Origin: a virus
Direction: 5' to 3' (one strand)
DNA: 21,861 nucleotides
Virus record (IMG/VR): IMGVR_UViG_3300017727_000197
Span: 1 to 21,861 of that record
Shown here: piece after piece, positions 1 through 6,944 of the stretch
How positions within the stretch are numbered: the stretch's first letter is position 1
Layout: the number at the start of each line of letters is the position of its first letter
Position numbers and translations under genes: made by a program
Notes under the pieces: model-generated
Seen by the model: only the letters and a program-made list of their open reading frames with translations
Told to the model about the DNA's origin: nothing
Database searches by the model: none

Positions 1-1
1 A

Positions 2-685
2 CATGGTCTTATCCAGTCAGGTCAGACAGTGGGTTACATAGCACTAGAGGAGAACGTCAAGCGTACTGCCTTAGGTCTTATGTCAATCGAACTCAACAAG
101 CCTTTGCATCTAGGTGAACTAGATATCAATGACAAGGAGTTACGTGATGCCTTTGATGCAACAGTTGGTTCAGGTAGAGTATATCTCTATGATCATTGGG
201 GCAGTACTGATAGTGACAACCTGCTATCCAAGATACGCTACCTTGTTCGTGGTTGTGGTTGCGATTTTATTGTACTTGATCATATCAGTATCGTTGTTAG
301 TGGGCTAGAAGGTGGAGATGAAAGACGTATCATTGACAACACTATGACAGCTATGCGTTCTCTTGTTGAGGAACTTAACTGTGGTATGATACTTATCTCA
401 CACCTCAAGCGTCCGTCTGGTGACAGAGGACATGAGGATGGCGCACAGACTAGCATGTCACAACTACGTGGCAGTGCTGCAATCGGTCAGCTTAGTGACA
501 TCGTGATTGGATTGGAAAGGAACCAGCAAGACAAGGAACGCCCAGACATAAGCAACGTCAGGGTGTTGAAGAACAGATGGTCAGGTGAGACTGGCCTATG
601 CAACAGCCTTCAGTACATGAAGGACAGTGGACGGATGGTTGAAGTATTCTTTGATGACGAGGAAGAACCAGACGTAGAATTTTAA
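2..685 (+). CDS. Replicative DNA helicase, T7 gp4-like (5' truncated by window edge)
   Basis: This is the C-terminal RecA-fold part of a T7 gp4-type hexameric helicase, which unwinds the fork 5'-3' using dTTP or ATP. The frame is open back to base 2, so the GTG at 29 is almost certainly not the start; the Walker A motif and any primase domain lie outside the window. Numbering from the codon at 29, I see an ALEEN segment (catalytic Glu region, residues 5-9), Walker B VLDH (D84), the H3 motif SHLKRP (H125), LRGSAA with QLSD (146-156), and the arginine-finger motif NRWSGETG (R183). All align with T7 gp4 from memory. The C terminus is strongly acidic and ends in phenylalanine (DDEEEPDVEF), like the T7 gp4 tail that contacts the polymerase. 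The DNA polymerase gene follows a few bases downstream, as expected for replisome partners. Confidence 0.95.
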   Translation, partial: HGLIQSGQTVGYIALEENVKRTALGLMSIELNKPLHLGELDINDKELRDAFDATVGSGRVYLYDHWGSTDSDNLLSKIRYLVRGCGCDFIVLDHISIVVSGLEGGDERRIIDNTMTAMRSLVEELNCGMILISHLKRPSGDRGHEDGAQTSMSQLRGSAAIGQLSDIVIGLERNQQDKERPDISNVRVLKNRWSGETGLCNSLQYMKDSGRMVEVFFDDEEEPDVEF

Positions 686-703
686 CTAGTGCGGAGACAC
701 AGT

Positions 704-2410
704 ATGGAATACATATGGGACTTAGAAGCAGACCATCTACTTAAAGAGGTGACACAAGTTTGGTGTCATGTCTTCAGGGATGTACACACTGATGAGGTAC
801 ACACCTTTGACCCAACACAGACGCAAGAAGCATTGGAGTTTATGGACAATGCAAAGACCTTGATTGGTCACAACATCATCGACTACGACTTGCGTGTGAT
901 GAAGAAGCTACACGACTTTACCTTCAAAGGTAAGGTAGTAGATACGTTGGTATACTCTAGGACAATCTGGCCTCACCTAAAAGAACTAGACTTCACTATG
1001 TACAGCAAGGGTAAGTTCCCTGCTAACATCATTGGTAGTCATAGCTTGAAGGCTTGGGGCGTAAGGCTAGGAGAATTAAAAGGTGACTTCAATAATCATA
1101 GCGAAAGCTTTGCAGCATACACCACCGAAATGTTGGAGTACTGCATCCAAGACACAAAGGTTACGCAGAAACTATACGAGAAAATTCTCAGCAAAAATTT
1201 TAGCAGCGATGCGTTACATCTTGAACAAGTAATCCACACGCTGCTGATAGGACAAGAGGAAAGAGGCTTTGACTTTGATGTTGAGGCTGCACAAGAACTG
1301 TATGCTAGCCTAGCTGGACGCAAGGCTGACATCGAACAACAGTTGGTAGACACGTTTGAGCCTACCATCATTGAGTTAAAGACAAAGACTAAGACCATCC
1401 CATTCAACCCTGCATCACGGCAGCAGATTGCTGACCGACTGATCAAGCGAGGGTGGGAGCCTACAGTATTCACTGACAGTGGTGAGCCTAAGGTAGATGA
1501 GACAGTGCTGGAAAGCATTGACATGCCAGAGGCTAGACTGCTACAGGAATACTTACTACTAAACAAACGCATAGGCCAACTAGCTACTGGCAAACAGGCA
1601 TGGCTCAAGCTAGAGGAGAACGGCAGACTACATGGTAGAGTAAACCATATGGGTGCTGTCACATCTAGGTGTACCCACGCCAACCCCAACCTTGGGCAGG
1701 TACCCAGCGTTGGTGCAGCCTATGGCAAGGAGTGTCGTTCCTTATTCGTTGCACCCAAGGGCTACAGCCTGTTAGGTGCTGACGCATCAGGTTTGGAACT
1801 ACGCTGCCTAGCACACTATATGGCTAGGTATGATGACGGTAACTATGCTAACGTAGTGTTAGACGGTGACGTACATACCACTAACCAAGAAGCTGCTGGT
1901 CTTCCCACACGTTCCAATGCCAAGACATTCATCTATGGATTCTTGTATGGTGCAGGTGATGAGAAGATTGGTAAGATCATAGGCAAGGGTGCGAAGGAAG
2001 GTAAGCGTATTAAGAAGAAGTTTCTTAGCCAGCTACCTGCACTCAAGAAGCTGAAGGATGCAGTATCCCAAGCAGCAGATGATCGTGGTTACATCAAGGG
2101 ACTAGATGGTAGGCACACACCTATCCGACACAGCCACGCAGCACTCAACAGTTTGCTTCAAGGTTGTGGTGCAATCTTATGTAAGACTTGGTACGTATTC
2201 ATAGCTGATGCTATCAAGAAGGCAGGACTAGATGCTACTATCGTAGCGTTTGTACATGATGAAGTTCAACTAGTAGTAAAGGAAGGTCAAGAAGATGAGA
2301 CAGGAAGACTTATTCAACAGTGTATGCGAGATGTCGAACACCACTACGGATTCAGATGTAGACTCGACAGTGAGTACAAGTACGGACGCAACTGGTCAGA
2401 CACGCATTAA
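704..2410 (+). CDS. DNA polymerase, family A, T7 gp5-like, lacking the thioredoxin-binding loop
   Basis: This is the replicative polymerase with 3'-5' proofreading. I start it at ATG 704 (568 aa) because GGAG at 693-696 is well spaced and the product begins MEYIWDLEAD, like the T7 gp5 N terminus. An in-frame GTG at 689 would add five residues. The exonuclease domain shows ExoI D6/E8, ExoII around GHNIIDYD and ExoIII YCIQD. In the polymerase domain, motif A is DASGLELR (D360, equivalent to T7 D475), motif B is around NAKTFIYGFLYGAGD, and motif C is VHDE (D519, equivalent to T7 D654). T7 gp5 is 704 aa. Much of the difference lies in the thumb: between the conserved TF (F218) and FNPAS (F234) there are only 15 residues, where T7 has about 72 forming the thioredoxin-binding domain. 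Host thioredoxin is therefore probably not its processivity factor. The 3' end overlaps the next gene in another frame. Confidence 0.97.
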   Translation: MEYIWDLEADHLLKEVTQVWCHVFRDVHTDEVHTFDPTQTQEALEFMDNAKTLIGHNIIDYDLRVMKKLHDFTFKGKVVDTLVYSRTIWPHLKELDFTMYSKGKFPANIIGSHSLKAWGVRLGELKGDFNNHSESFAAYTTEMLEYCIQDTKVTQKLYEKILSKNFSSDALHLEQVIHTLLIGQEERGFDFDVEAAQELYASLAGRKADIEQQLVDTFEPTIIELKTKTKTIPFNPASRQQIADRLIKRGWEPTVFTDSGEPKVDETVLESIDMPEARLLQEYLLLNKRIGQLATGKQAWLKLEENGRLHGRVNHMGAVTSRCTHANPNLGQVPSVGAAYGKECRSLFVAPKGYSLLGADASGLELRCLAHYMARYDDGNYANVVLDGDVHTTNQEAAGLPTRSNAKTFIYGFLYGAGDEKIGKIIGKGAKEGKRIKKKFLSQLPALKKLKDAVSQAADDRGYIKGLDGRHTPIRHSHAALNSLLQGCGAILCKTWYVFIADAIKKAGLDATIVAFVHDEVQLVVKEGQEDETGRLIQQCMRDVEHHYGFRCRLDSEYKYGRNWSDTH

Positions 2411-2882
2411 CCCAAAGACAGGCAGACCTTTCTTCTATAAGGATAATCCAGAAGCAGTTAGAAAGCGTGATGCCAACAGAATGTATGTGAATGGTAAAGA
2501 AATTTCTAAGAAACATCCATTACACAAAGCAGGACGTTATAAATCTTTCAATGATGCAGCCTTCTCTAGTCTTGAGAACTATGAACGTAGTACTGAGGGC
2601 ATGGTCTACATCATTACCAATCCAGCGTGGCCTAAGTGGGTTAAGATTGGTATGGCTGTTGATGCTGACGATAGGTGCAACGGCTACCAGACAAGCAGCC
2701 CCTTCCGTGACTACGAGGTAGTAGCCACTATCAGCACTAACGACAGACGTAAGGCTGAGGCTATCGCACATCAGATAGCAGATGGCATGGCTAGTGATCG
2801 TAGGAACGAATGGTTTAAGCTAAAGAAAGCACAAGCAAGACAGGTATTAGTACAAGTAGAGGAGAAGTTAAATGGACTTTGA
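2295..2882 (+). CDS. GIY-YIG superfamily protein, T5orf172/MUG113 type
   Basis: This is a 195-aa protein with a T5orf172-like GIY-YIG nuclease fold in its C-terminal half (about residues 102-182). The GIY strand reads GMVYIITNP (from 102) and the YIG strand reads VKIG (K117-G119). A conserved Arg follows (R127 in DDRCNGYQTSSP), then a Glu/His helix (E155, H159) and a closing NEWFKL. These are the landmarks of the family. The biochemical role of such phage proteins is usually unknown; DNA nicking or a homing-like activity is inference. The N-terminal 30-40 residues are Ser/Thr/Asp-rich and lie in a 116-nt overlap with the polymerase gene in a different frame. The start is uncertain: ATG 2295 has AAGGAAGG at about 8 nt, ATG 2331 has a poor ribosome site, and later starts are possible. 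The gene ends 11 nt inside the following gene. Confidence 0.75.
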   Translation: MRQEDLFNSVCEMSNTTTDSDVDSTVSTSTDATGQTRINPKTGRPFFYKDNPEAVRKRDANRMYVNGKEISKKHPLHKAGRYKSFNDAAFSSLENYERSTEGMVYIITNPAWPKWVKIGMAVDADDRCNGYQTSSPFRDYEVVATISTNDRRKAEAIAHQIADGMASDRRNEWFKLKKAQARQVLVQVEEKLNGL

Positions 2883-3054
2883 TTTTGTATGGAAGCTGCT
2901 ACTAACCTGTTCCTTTCTTAGTGTCAGTATTTGTCTCAGCATCAAGTGGATTGTTGAGGCATACTTAGACTACGTGCAGGTACAGACAGGACTACGCATC
3001 CTACGTAAACAGGAAAAAGAGAAGGATATACACGATGACCCTACTGCTTATTGA
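2872..3054 (+). CDS. Small single-span membrane protein, unknown function
   Basis: This 60-aa protein has one predicted membrane segment (about residues 5-27, hydrophobic with LLLTCSFLSVSICLSI at its core), followed by a charged cytoplasmic-looking tail rich in Lys, Arg, Glu and Asp. A good ribosome site (GAGGAGAAG) lies just before ATG 2872. The gene overlaps the stop of the upstream gene by 11 nt and the start of the exonuclease by 20 nt, so it belongs to the translationally coupled replication operon. I do not recognise the family. It could be a host-takeover protein or a small holin-like protein, but a holin in the middle of replication genes would be unusual and nothing else supports it. 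Confidence 0.65.
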   Translation: MDFDFVWKLLLTCSFLSVSICLSIKWIVEAYLDYVQVQTGLRILRKQEKEKDIHDDPTAY

Positions 3055-3763
3055 TGGAGACATCATTGCTTACAAGGCAGCTATGTCTGCCGAAACACCA
3101 GTGAATTGGGGTGATGGTCATTGGACATTACATTGCTTTGAAGATGACGTAGCCATACGTATCTCTGACCAGATCACTAAGCTAACAGATGAAGCACCTG
3201 TGCAGGATTGCATTGTTGCTTTATCAGACAGCGATAACTATCGTAAGAAGGTTGCACCTTACTACAAAGCTAACCGTAAGAAAACTCGTAAGCCTATGCT
3301 ACTTCCGTATGCTAGGGAATATATGATGAGTAAGTATAACACAATTATATATAAAGGATTAGAAGCTGATGATGTTCTTGGAATATTGGGTACATCAAAC
3401 CCTGACACTATTATCTGGTCTGAAGACAAAGACCTACTCACTGTGCCAGCAAGGCATTGGCTTAACGGTGAGGTTGCTACGATCACTGAAGAAGAAGCTG
3501 ACTACAATCTCGCCTACCAAACTCTGGTTGGTGACAGTACAGATAACTATAGCGGCTGTCCAACTGTTGGTCCCAAGACTGCTAATAAACTTTTGTCTAA
3601 TGGTTGTGGCTGGGATAAAGTGGTTGCTGCGTTTAAGGCTAAAGGTTTATCTGAAGAAGTAGCACTAGAGAACGCACGACTAGCACGTATACTACGTAAT
3701 GGTGAATATGATACAGACACAGGAGAGGTAAAGCTATGGCAACCACATTTGGTATCCCGCTAG
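3035..3763 (+). CDS. 5'-3' exonuclease / flap endonuclease, T7 gp6-like
   Basis: This 242-aa protein belongs to the PIN/FEN family of 5' nucleases. In T7 the equivalent gp6 removes RNA primers and degrades host DNA to feed phage synthesis. The metal-binding acidic residues are visible in order: D7 and D9 in LLIDGDI, E110/D112/D113 in EADDVLG, D131/D133 in SEDKDLL, and D167/D170 in GDSTDN. These are followed by a helix-3-turn-helix DNA-binding motif, GCPTVGPKTANKLL (174-187). Length is somewhat below that of T7 gp6. The start at ATG 3035 has AAGGA at good spacing and overlaps the previous gene by 20 nt. The gene's end overlaps the DUF3310 gene by 28 nt. Its position after the polymerase matches T7-like order. 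Confidence 0.93.
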   Translation: MTLLLIDGDIIAYKAAMSAETPVNWGDGHWTLHCFEDDVAIRISDQITKLTDEAPVQDCIVALSDSDNYRKKVAPYYKANRKKTRKPMLLPYAREYMMSKYNTIIYKGLEADDVLGILGTSNPDTIIWSEDKDLLTVPARHWLNGEVATITEEEADYNLAYQTLVGDSTDNYSGCPTVGPKTANKLLSNGCGWDKVVAAFKAKGLSEEVALENARLARILRNGEYDTDTGEVKLWQPHLVSR

Positions 3764-4062
3764 GGCATGAACAATACATGAAATCTAAAGCAGCAGAGTT
3801 AGAACCCAAGTGGAAAAAAGAGGATAGGGACATGGTAAACAGTCCTGCCCACTACACTCAAGGTGACATAGAAACTTGGGATTATATTGTAGATGTAGTT
3901 GGTGAGTACAACGCTATCTTTGTAGCACAGGCACAAATAATCAAGTACACAGGACATCGTTTGATGAACAAGAGTAATCCTATTCAGGATGCTGAAAAAG
4001 CTGCATGGTATCTCAAGAAGATGATTGAGTTGCTAGAAAAAACAAAGGGAGTAAACTGGTAA
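3736..4062 (+). CDS. DUF3310-type phage protein
   Basis: This 108-aa protein carries a recognisable DUF3310 core: VNSPAHYTQGDIETWDYI (34-51), IIKYTGHR (68-75) and DAEKAAWYLKKMIELL (85-100). Members are widespread in phages. Some are annotated as nucleotide kinases by analogy with T7 gp1.7, but that is a weak basis for function and I would call it unknown. The gene sits between the exonuclease and the MazG/NrdJ pair, which fits a role in nucleotide metabolism. ATG 3736 is preceded by a strong site (GGAGAGGT) located inside the exonuclease reading frame. The stop shares TAATG with the next start. Confidence 0.85.
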   Translation: MATTFGIPLGHEQYMKSKAAELEPKWKKEDRDMVNSPAHYTQGDIETWDYIVDVVGEYNAIFVAQAQIIKYTGHRLMNKSNPIQDAEKAAWYLKKMIELLEKTKGVNW

Positions 4063-4280
4063 TGAGTACTGAATTACATCCAGACATTGTAAAGTTCACA
4101 GCAGAGACTTATGATGAAGACGGAAATAAAACAACAAGCTCTCATCAGATGTTTGTAACTGAGGGTAATCTACATGATTACCTCTACCATTTCAAATCAT
4201 TCTTACAAAGTGCAGGGTTTAACTATGTAGATAATGTGTATGTAATTAAAAGTGATGGTGAAGAGGTAGGTGAAGAATGA
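4062..4280 (+). CDS. Hypothetical small acidic protein
   Basis: This 72-aa acidic protein begins MSTELHPDIVKF and ends SDGEEVGEE. I do not recognise it. The sequence looks like a small alpha/beta domain, with no Cys/His metal site and no membrane segment. Its start is locked to its neighbours: ATG 4062 overlaps the previous TAA as TAATG, with GGGAG about 10 nt upstream, and its TGA overlaps the start of mazG. This makes it a real, translationally coupled gene rather than a chance frame. Its place within the nucleotide module is the only hint of function. Confidence 0.75.
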   Translation: MSTELHPDIVKFTAETYDEDGNKTTSSHQMFVTEGNLHDYLYHFKSFLQSAGFNYVDNVYVIKSDGEEVGEE

Positions 4281-4600
4281 TGAACTTTTATGAGTATCAG
4301 ATAGGTGCGTTGAAGACAGCAGTATACCCAAAGAAGTATGCTGTATCCTATGCAGCCTTGGGCCTTGCTGAAGAGGCAGGTGAGGTGGCAGGTAAGATTG
4401 CCAAGATGATGCGAGATGAGATACCAATGCAAGATCAGAAGCAAGCTATTGCAGCAGAGATGGGTGACGTACTATGGATGTTAGCAGCACTAGCCCATGA
4501 CTGTGGCCTGTCACTACAGACTATTGCAGAGATGAACGCAGAGAAACTAAAGAAACGACAAGAGGCTGGAACACTACACGGAGAGGGAGACAATAGATGA
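4277..4600 (+). CDS. mazG: MazG-like nucleotide pyrophosphohydrolase
   Basis: This is a 107-aa all-alpha NTP-PPase of the MazG superfamily, which hydrolyses (d)NTPs or related nucleotides to the monophosphate plus pyrophosphate. The metal-binding signature is clear: EEAGE (E32, E33, E36), then 24 residues, then EMGD (E61, D64). This fits the EExxE-12/28-ExxD pattern. In marine phages MazG has been proposed to tune dNTP or ppGpp levels; which substrate applies here cannot be read from sequence. Two adjacent ATG codons (4277 and 4280) could both initiate. The first overlaps the previous TGA, and a GAGGTAGGTGAAG stretch precedes it. The gene's TGA overlaps the nrdJ start (ATGA), linking the two for coupled translation. 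Confidence 0.92.
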   Translation: MMNFYEYQIGALKTAVYPKKYAVSYAALGLAEEAGEVAGKIAKMMRDEIPMQDQKQAIAAEMGDVLWMLAALAHDCGLSLQTIAEMNAEKLKKRQEAGTLHGEGDNR

Positions 4601-6495
4601 GTAGCAATTACCTACCAACAGACTATCAGACATTCATTGCTACTAGCAGGTATGCACGATGGTTAGAGGATGAGAACAGGCGAGAGACTTGGCCTGAGAC
4701 AGTGCAACGATACATCAATTATATTGCTACCACTGGTCTACCAGCTAAAGACTTAGAAGAGATTGAAGAAGCTATCATCAGCCTTGAGGTCATGCCTTCC
4801 ATGAGGGCATTGATGACAGCAGGTGTGGCAGCAGACCGTGATAACACCTGTATCTACAACTGTAGCTATCTGCCTGTAGATCACATCCGTGCCTTTGACG
4901 AGGCTATGTTTATACTACTGTGTGGTACTGGTGTTGGCTTCAGTGTAGAGCGTCAGTCTATCTCTAAACTACCTGAAGTACCTGATGCACTAGAGATTAG
5001 TGATGATATCATTGCAGTCAAGGACAGTAAAGAAGGCTGGGCAAGGGCGTTGCATAAGCTATTGTCACACTTATACTCAGGTGACATTCCTAAGTGGGAC
5101 TTGTCTAAGATCAGGCCAGCAGGTGCTAGGCTCAAGACCTTTGGTGGTAGAGCTAGTGGTCCTGAGCCTCTTGATGATTTGTTCAAGTTTGTTGTAGCTA
5201 AGTTTAAGAGTGCAGCAGGACGTAAGCTAACTAGCATTGAGTGCCACGATATTATGTGTAAGATTGGTGAGGTAGTAGTAGTTGGTGGTGTACGCAGATC
5301 AGCAATGATTAGCCTATCTAATCTTAGTGATGGACGCATGGCACATGCTAAGTCTGGTAGCTGGTGGGAGAACGAGGGTCAACGTGCGTTGGCTAATAAC
5401 TCTGTAGCCTACACAGACAAGCCTGACATGGAAGGGTTCATGCGTGAGTGGTTATCTCTTGTTGAGTCGAAGTCTGGTGAACGTGGTATCTTCTCACGTA
5501 TAGCAGCAGACAATCATGTTAAGATTAATGGACGTAGGGAAACAGGACATGAGTGGGGAACCAACCCTTGTTCTGAGATTATCTTACGCCCATACCAGTT
5601 CTGTAATCTAACAGAGGTGGTTGTTAGGCAGGGCGATGACCTAGAAAACCTACGCCGTAAGGTACGCCTAGCTACTATCCTTGGTACAGCACAGTCTACC
5701 TTTACTAATATGCCTTACTTACGTAAGATATGGCAAAAGAATACAGAAGAAGAACGTCTACTTGGTGTTTCGCTAACAGGTATCATGGATAACTACTTAT
5801 TATCTAAGACTGCTGACAGTAAAAAGTGGTTGAAAGAGTTGAAAGCACAGGCCATTGATGTCAACCGTATCTATGCTGACAAGCTAGGTGTCACTGCCTC
5901 TACTGCTATCACCTGTGTCAAACCATCTGGTACTGTGTCACAGCTAGTAGATAGTGCATCAGGTATTCACGCACGGCACAGCGAGTACTACATCCGTACT
6001 GTACGTGGGGATAACAAAGACCCACTGACACAGTTTATGAAGGACAGCGGTATCCCTGCTGAACCATGTGTGATGAAGCCTGACTCTACTACAGTGTTTA
6101 GCTTCCCTACTAAGTCACCATCTGGTGCTGTTACTCGTAATGATATGACTGCACTAGAGCAGCTAGAGTTGTGGAAGAACTATGCACTACACTGGTGTGA
6201 ACACAAACCATCTGTAACTATTACAGTTAAGGATGCAGAGTGGATGGCAGTAGGTGCGTGGGTCTATGAGAACTTTGACATATGTTCAGGTATCTCGTTC
6301 CTACCTCATAGTGATCACACATATGCCCAAGCACCATATCAGGAAATTGATGAGGAAACATATAATGATTTCAAGGAACAAATGCCTGATGCTATTGATT
6401 GGTCAGCTTTGTCGTTGTACGAAAAAGTGGATACAACGAGTGGTAGTCAGACACTAGCTTGTACTGCTGGTGCATGTGAACTTGTTGACATATAG
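4597..6495 (+). CDS. nrdJ: Adenosylcobalamin-dependent (class II) monomeric-type ribonucleoside-triphosphate reductase
   Basis: This 632-aa enzyme makes deoxyribonucleotides using coenzyme B12. The active site reads NPCSEI (N323, C325, E327): C325 is the thiyl-radical cysteine and N323/E327 are the substrate acid-base pair. C336 in QFCNLTEV lies exactly 11 residues later, matching the C408/C419 spacing of Lactobacillus leichmannii RTPR. The N-terminal partner is C85 or C89 in TCIYNCSY. CVKPSGTVSQL forms the phosphate-binding loop region. The C terminus has the redox relay pair CTAGAC (C622, C627), equivalent to C731/C736, which is re-reduced by thioredoxin-like proteins. The protein is about 100 aa shorter than the Lactobacillus enzyme. 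It starts at ATG 4597 (overlapping ATGA) with GGAGAGGGAG upstream. A B12-dependent enzyme implies a host that makes or imports cobalamin. It is the hallmark gene of cobavirus/SIO1-like podoviruses. Confidence 0.95.
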   Translation: MSSNYLPTDYQTFIATSRYARWLEDENRRETWPETVQRYINYIATTGLPAKDLEEIEEAIISLEVMPSMRALMTAGVAADRDNTCIYNCSYLPVDHIRAFDEAMFILLCGTGVGFSVERQSISKLPEVPDALEISDDIIAVKDSKEGWARALHKLLSHLYSGDIPKWDLSKIRPAGARLKTFGGRASGPEPLDDLFKFVVAKFKSAAGRKLTSIECHDIMCKIGEVVVVGGVRRSAMISLSNLSDGRMAHAKSGSWWENEGQRALANNSVAYTDKPDMEGFMREWLSLVESKSGERGIFSRIAADNHVKINGRRETGHEWGTNPCSEIILRPYQFCNLTEVVVRQGDDLENLRRKVRLATILGTAQSTFTNMPYLRKIWQKNTEEERLLGVSLTGIMDNYLLSKTADSKKWLKELKAQAIDVNRIYADKLGVTASTAITCVKPSGTVSQLVDSASGIHARHSEYYIRTVRGDNKDPLTQFMKDSGIPAEPCVMKPDSTTVFSFPTKSPSGAVTRNDMTALEQLELWKNYALHWCEHKPSVTITVKDAEWMAVGAWVYENFDICSGISFLPHSDHTYAQAPYQEIDEETYNDFKEQMPDAIDWSALSLYEKVDTTSGSQTLACTAGACELVDI

Positions 6496-6529
6496 TCTAA
6501 ACTGTACCTATTAGCGAAAGTTAAAGAAA

Positions 6530-6709
6530 ATGAAAGTACTTGGATACACACTAGGTATTACTACGGCTTTACTAAACCAACTTCAGGAACTTTATCCTAA
6601 TAGGCTTCCACTTGAACAAGTAACCTCTGAGGAATTAGCGTTTCTCAGAGGCCAACAGTCAGTAGTAAATAAGTTAAACGAATTATACAACGAAGAATAT
6701 GAGGATTAA
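6530..6709 (+). CDS. Small hypothetical protein (59 aa)
   Basis: An ATG at 6530 opens a 59-codon frame beginning MKVLGYTLGITTALLNQLQE and ending LNELYNEEYED, with stop TAA 6707-6709. The product is likely helical: a short hydrophobic N-terminal stretch, then a Leu/Glu/Gln-rich segment with a PxxLPLEQVTSEELAFLRGQ middle. I do not recognise the family. Only 34 nt separate it from nrdJ, and the following gp6.7-like gene starts 4 nt after its stop, so the frame fills what would otherwise be an unexplained gap. The ribosome site is weak (AAAGTTAAAGAAA). It may be a small virion protein, given its neighbours; that is inference. Confidence 0.6.
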   Translation: MKVLGYTLGITTALLNQLQELYPNRLPLEQVTSEELAFLRGQQSVVNKLNELYNEEYED

Positions 6710-6712
6710 AAT

Positions 6713-6943
6713 ATGGGTGGATTGTTTTCTCCTAAGATGCCACGGCCTTTACCAGCCCCAGCAAGACCAGCAACAGCAGTAGCTAAAACTCCTGACCTTG
6801 AACTACAAGAAGAAGATATAGAGATTGAAGGACAAAAGAAAAAGAAGGGTAAGAAAGCCCTACGTACAGATGTAATTGATAGTATGGGAACACAGACAGC
6901 TAGTGCTGGTTCTGGTCTACAAATTCCTACAGGGGGTCAGTAA
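6713..6943 (+). CDS. Small virion-type protein, resembles T7 gp6.7
   Basis: This 76-aa protein begins MGGLFSPKMPRPLPAPA, recalling the CFSPKIKTPK...PAPL start of T7 gp6.7, a minor virion protein. An acidic stretch (LELQEEDIEIE) follows, then a basic patch QKKKKGKKALR, and a C-terminal SAGSGLQIP. The last two elements reappear in the next gene, suggesting the two proteins are related or share a binding partner. In T7, gp6.7 and gp7.3 are both virion proteins that leave the particle during ejection. The similarity is short and judged by eye, so function is tentative. A GAGGA site precedes ATG 6713. Confidence 0.65.
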   Translation: MGGLFSPKMPRPLPAPARPATAVAKTPDLELQEEDIEIEGQKKKKGKKALRTDVIDSMGTQTASAGSGLQIPTGGQ

Positions 6944-6944
6944 A

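Noticed and set aside
1096-1689. A 197-codon open frame on the minus strand inside the polymerase gene.
   Set aside because: Ser/Leu/Cys-rich composition typical of antisense reading of a real gene; no domain, and all supported genes are on the + strand.
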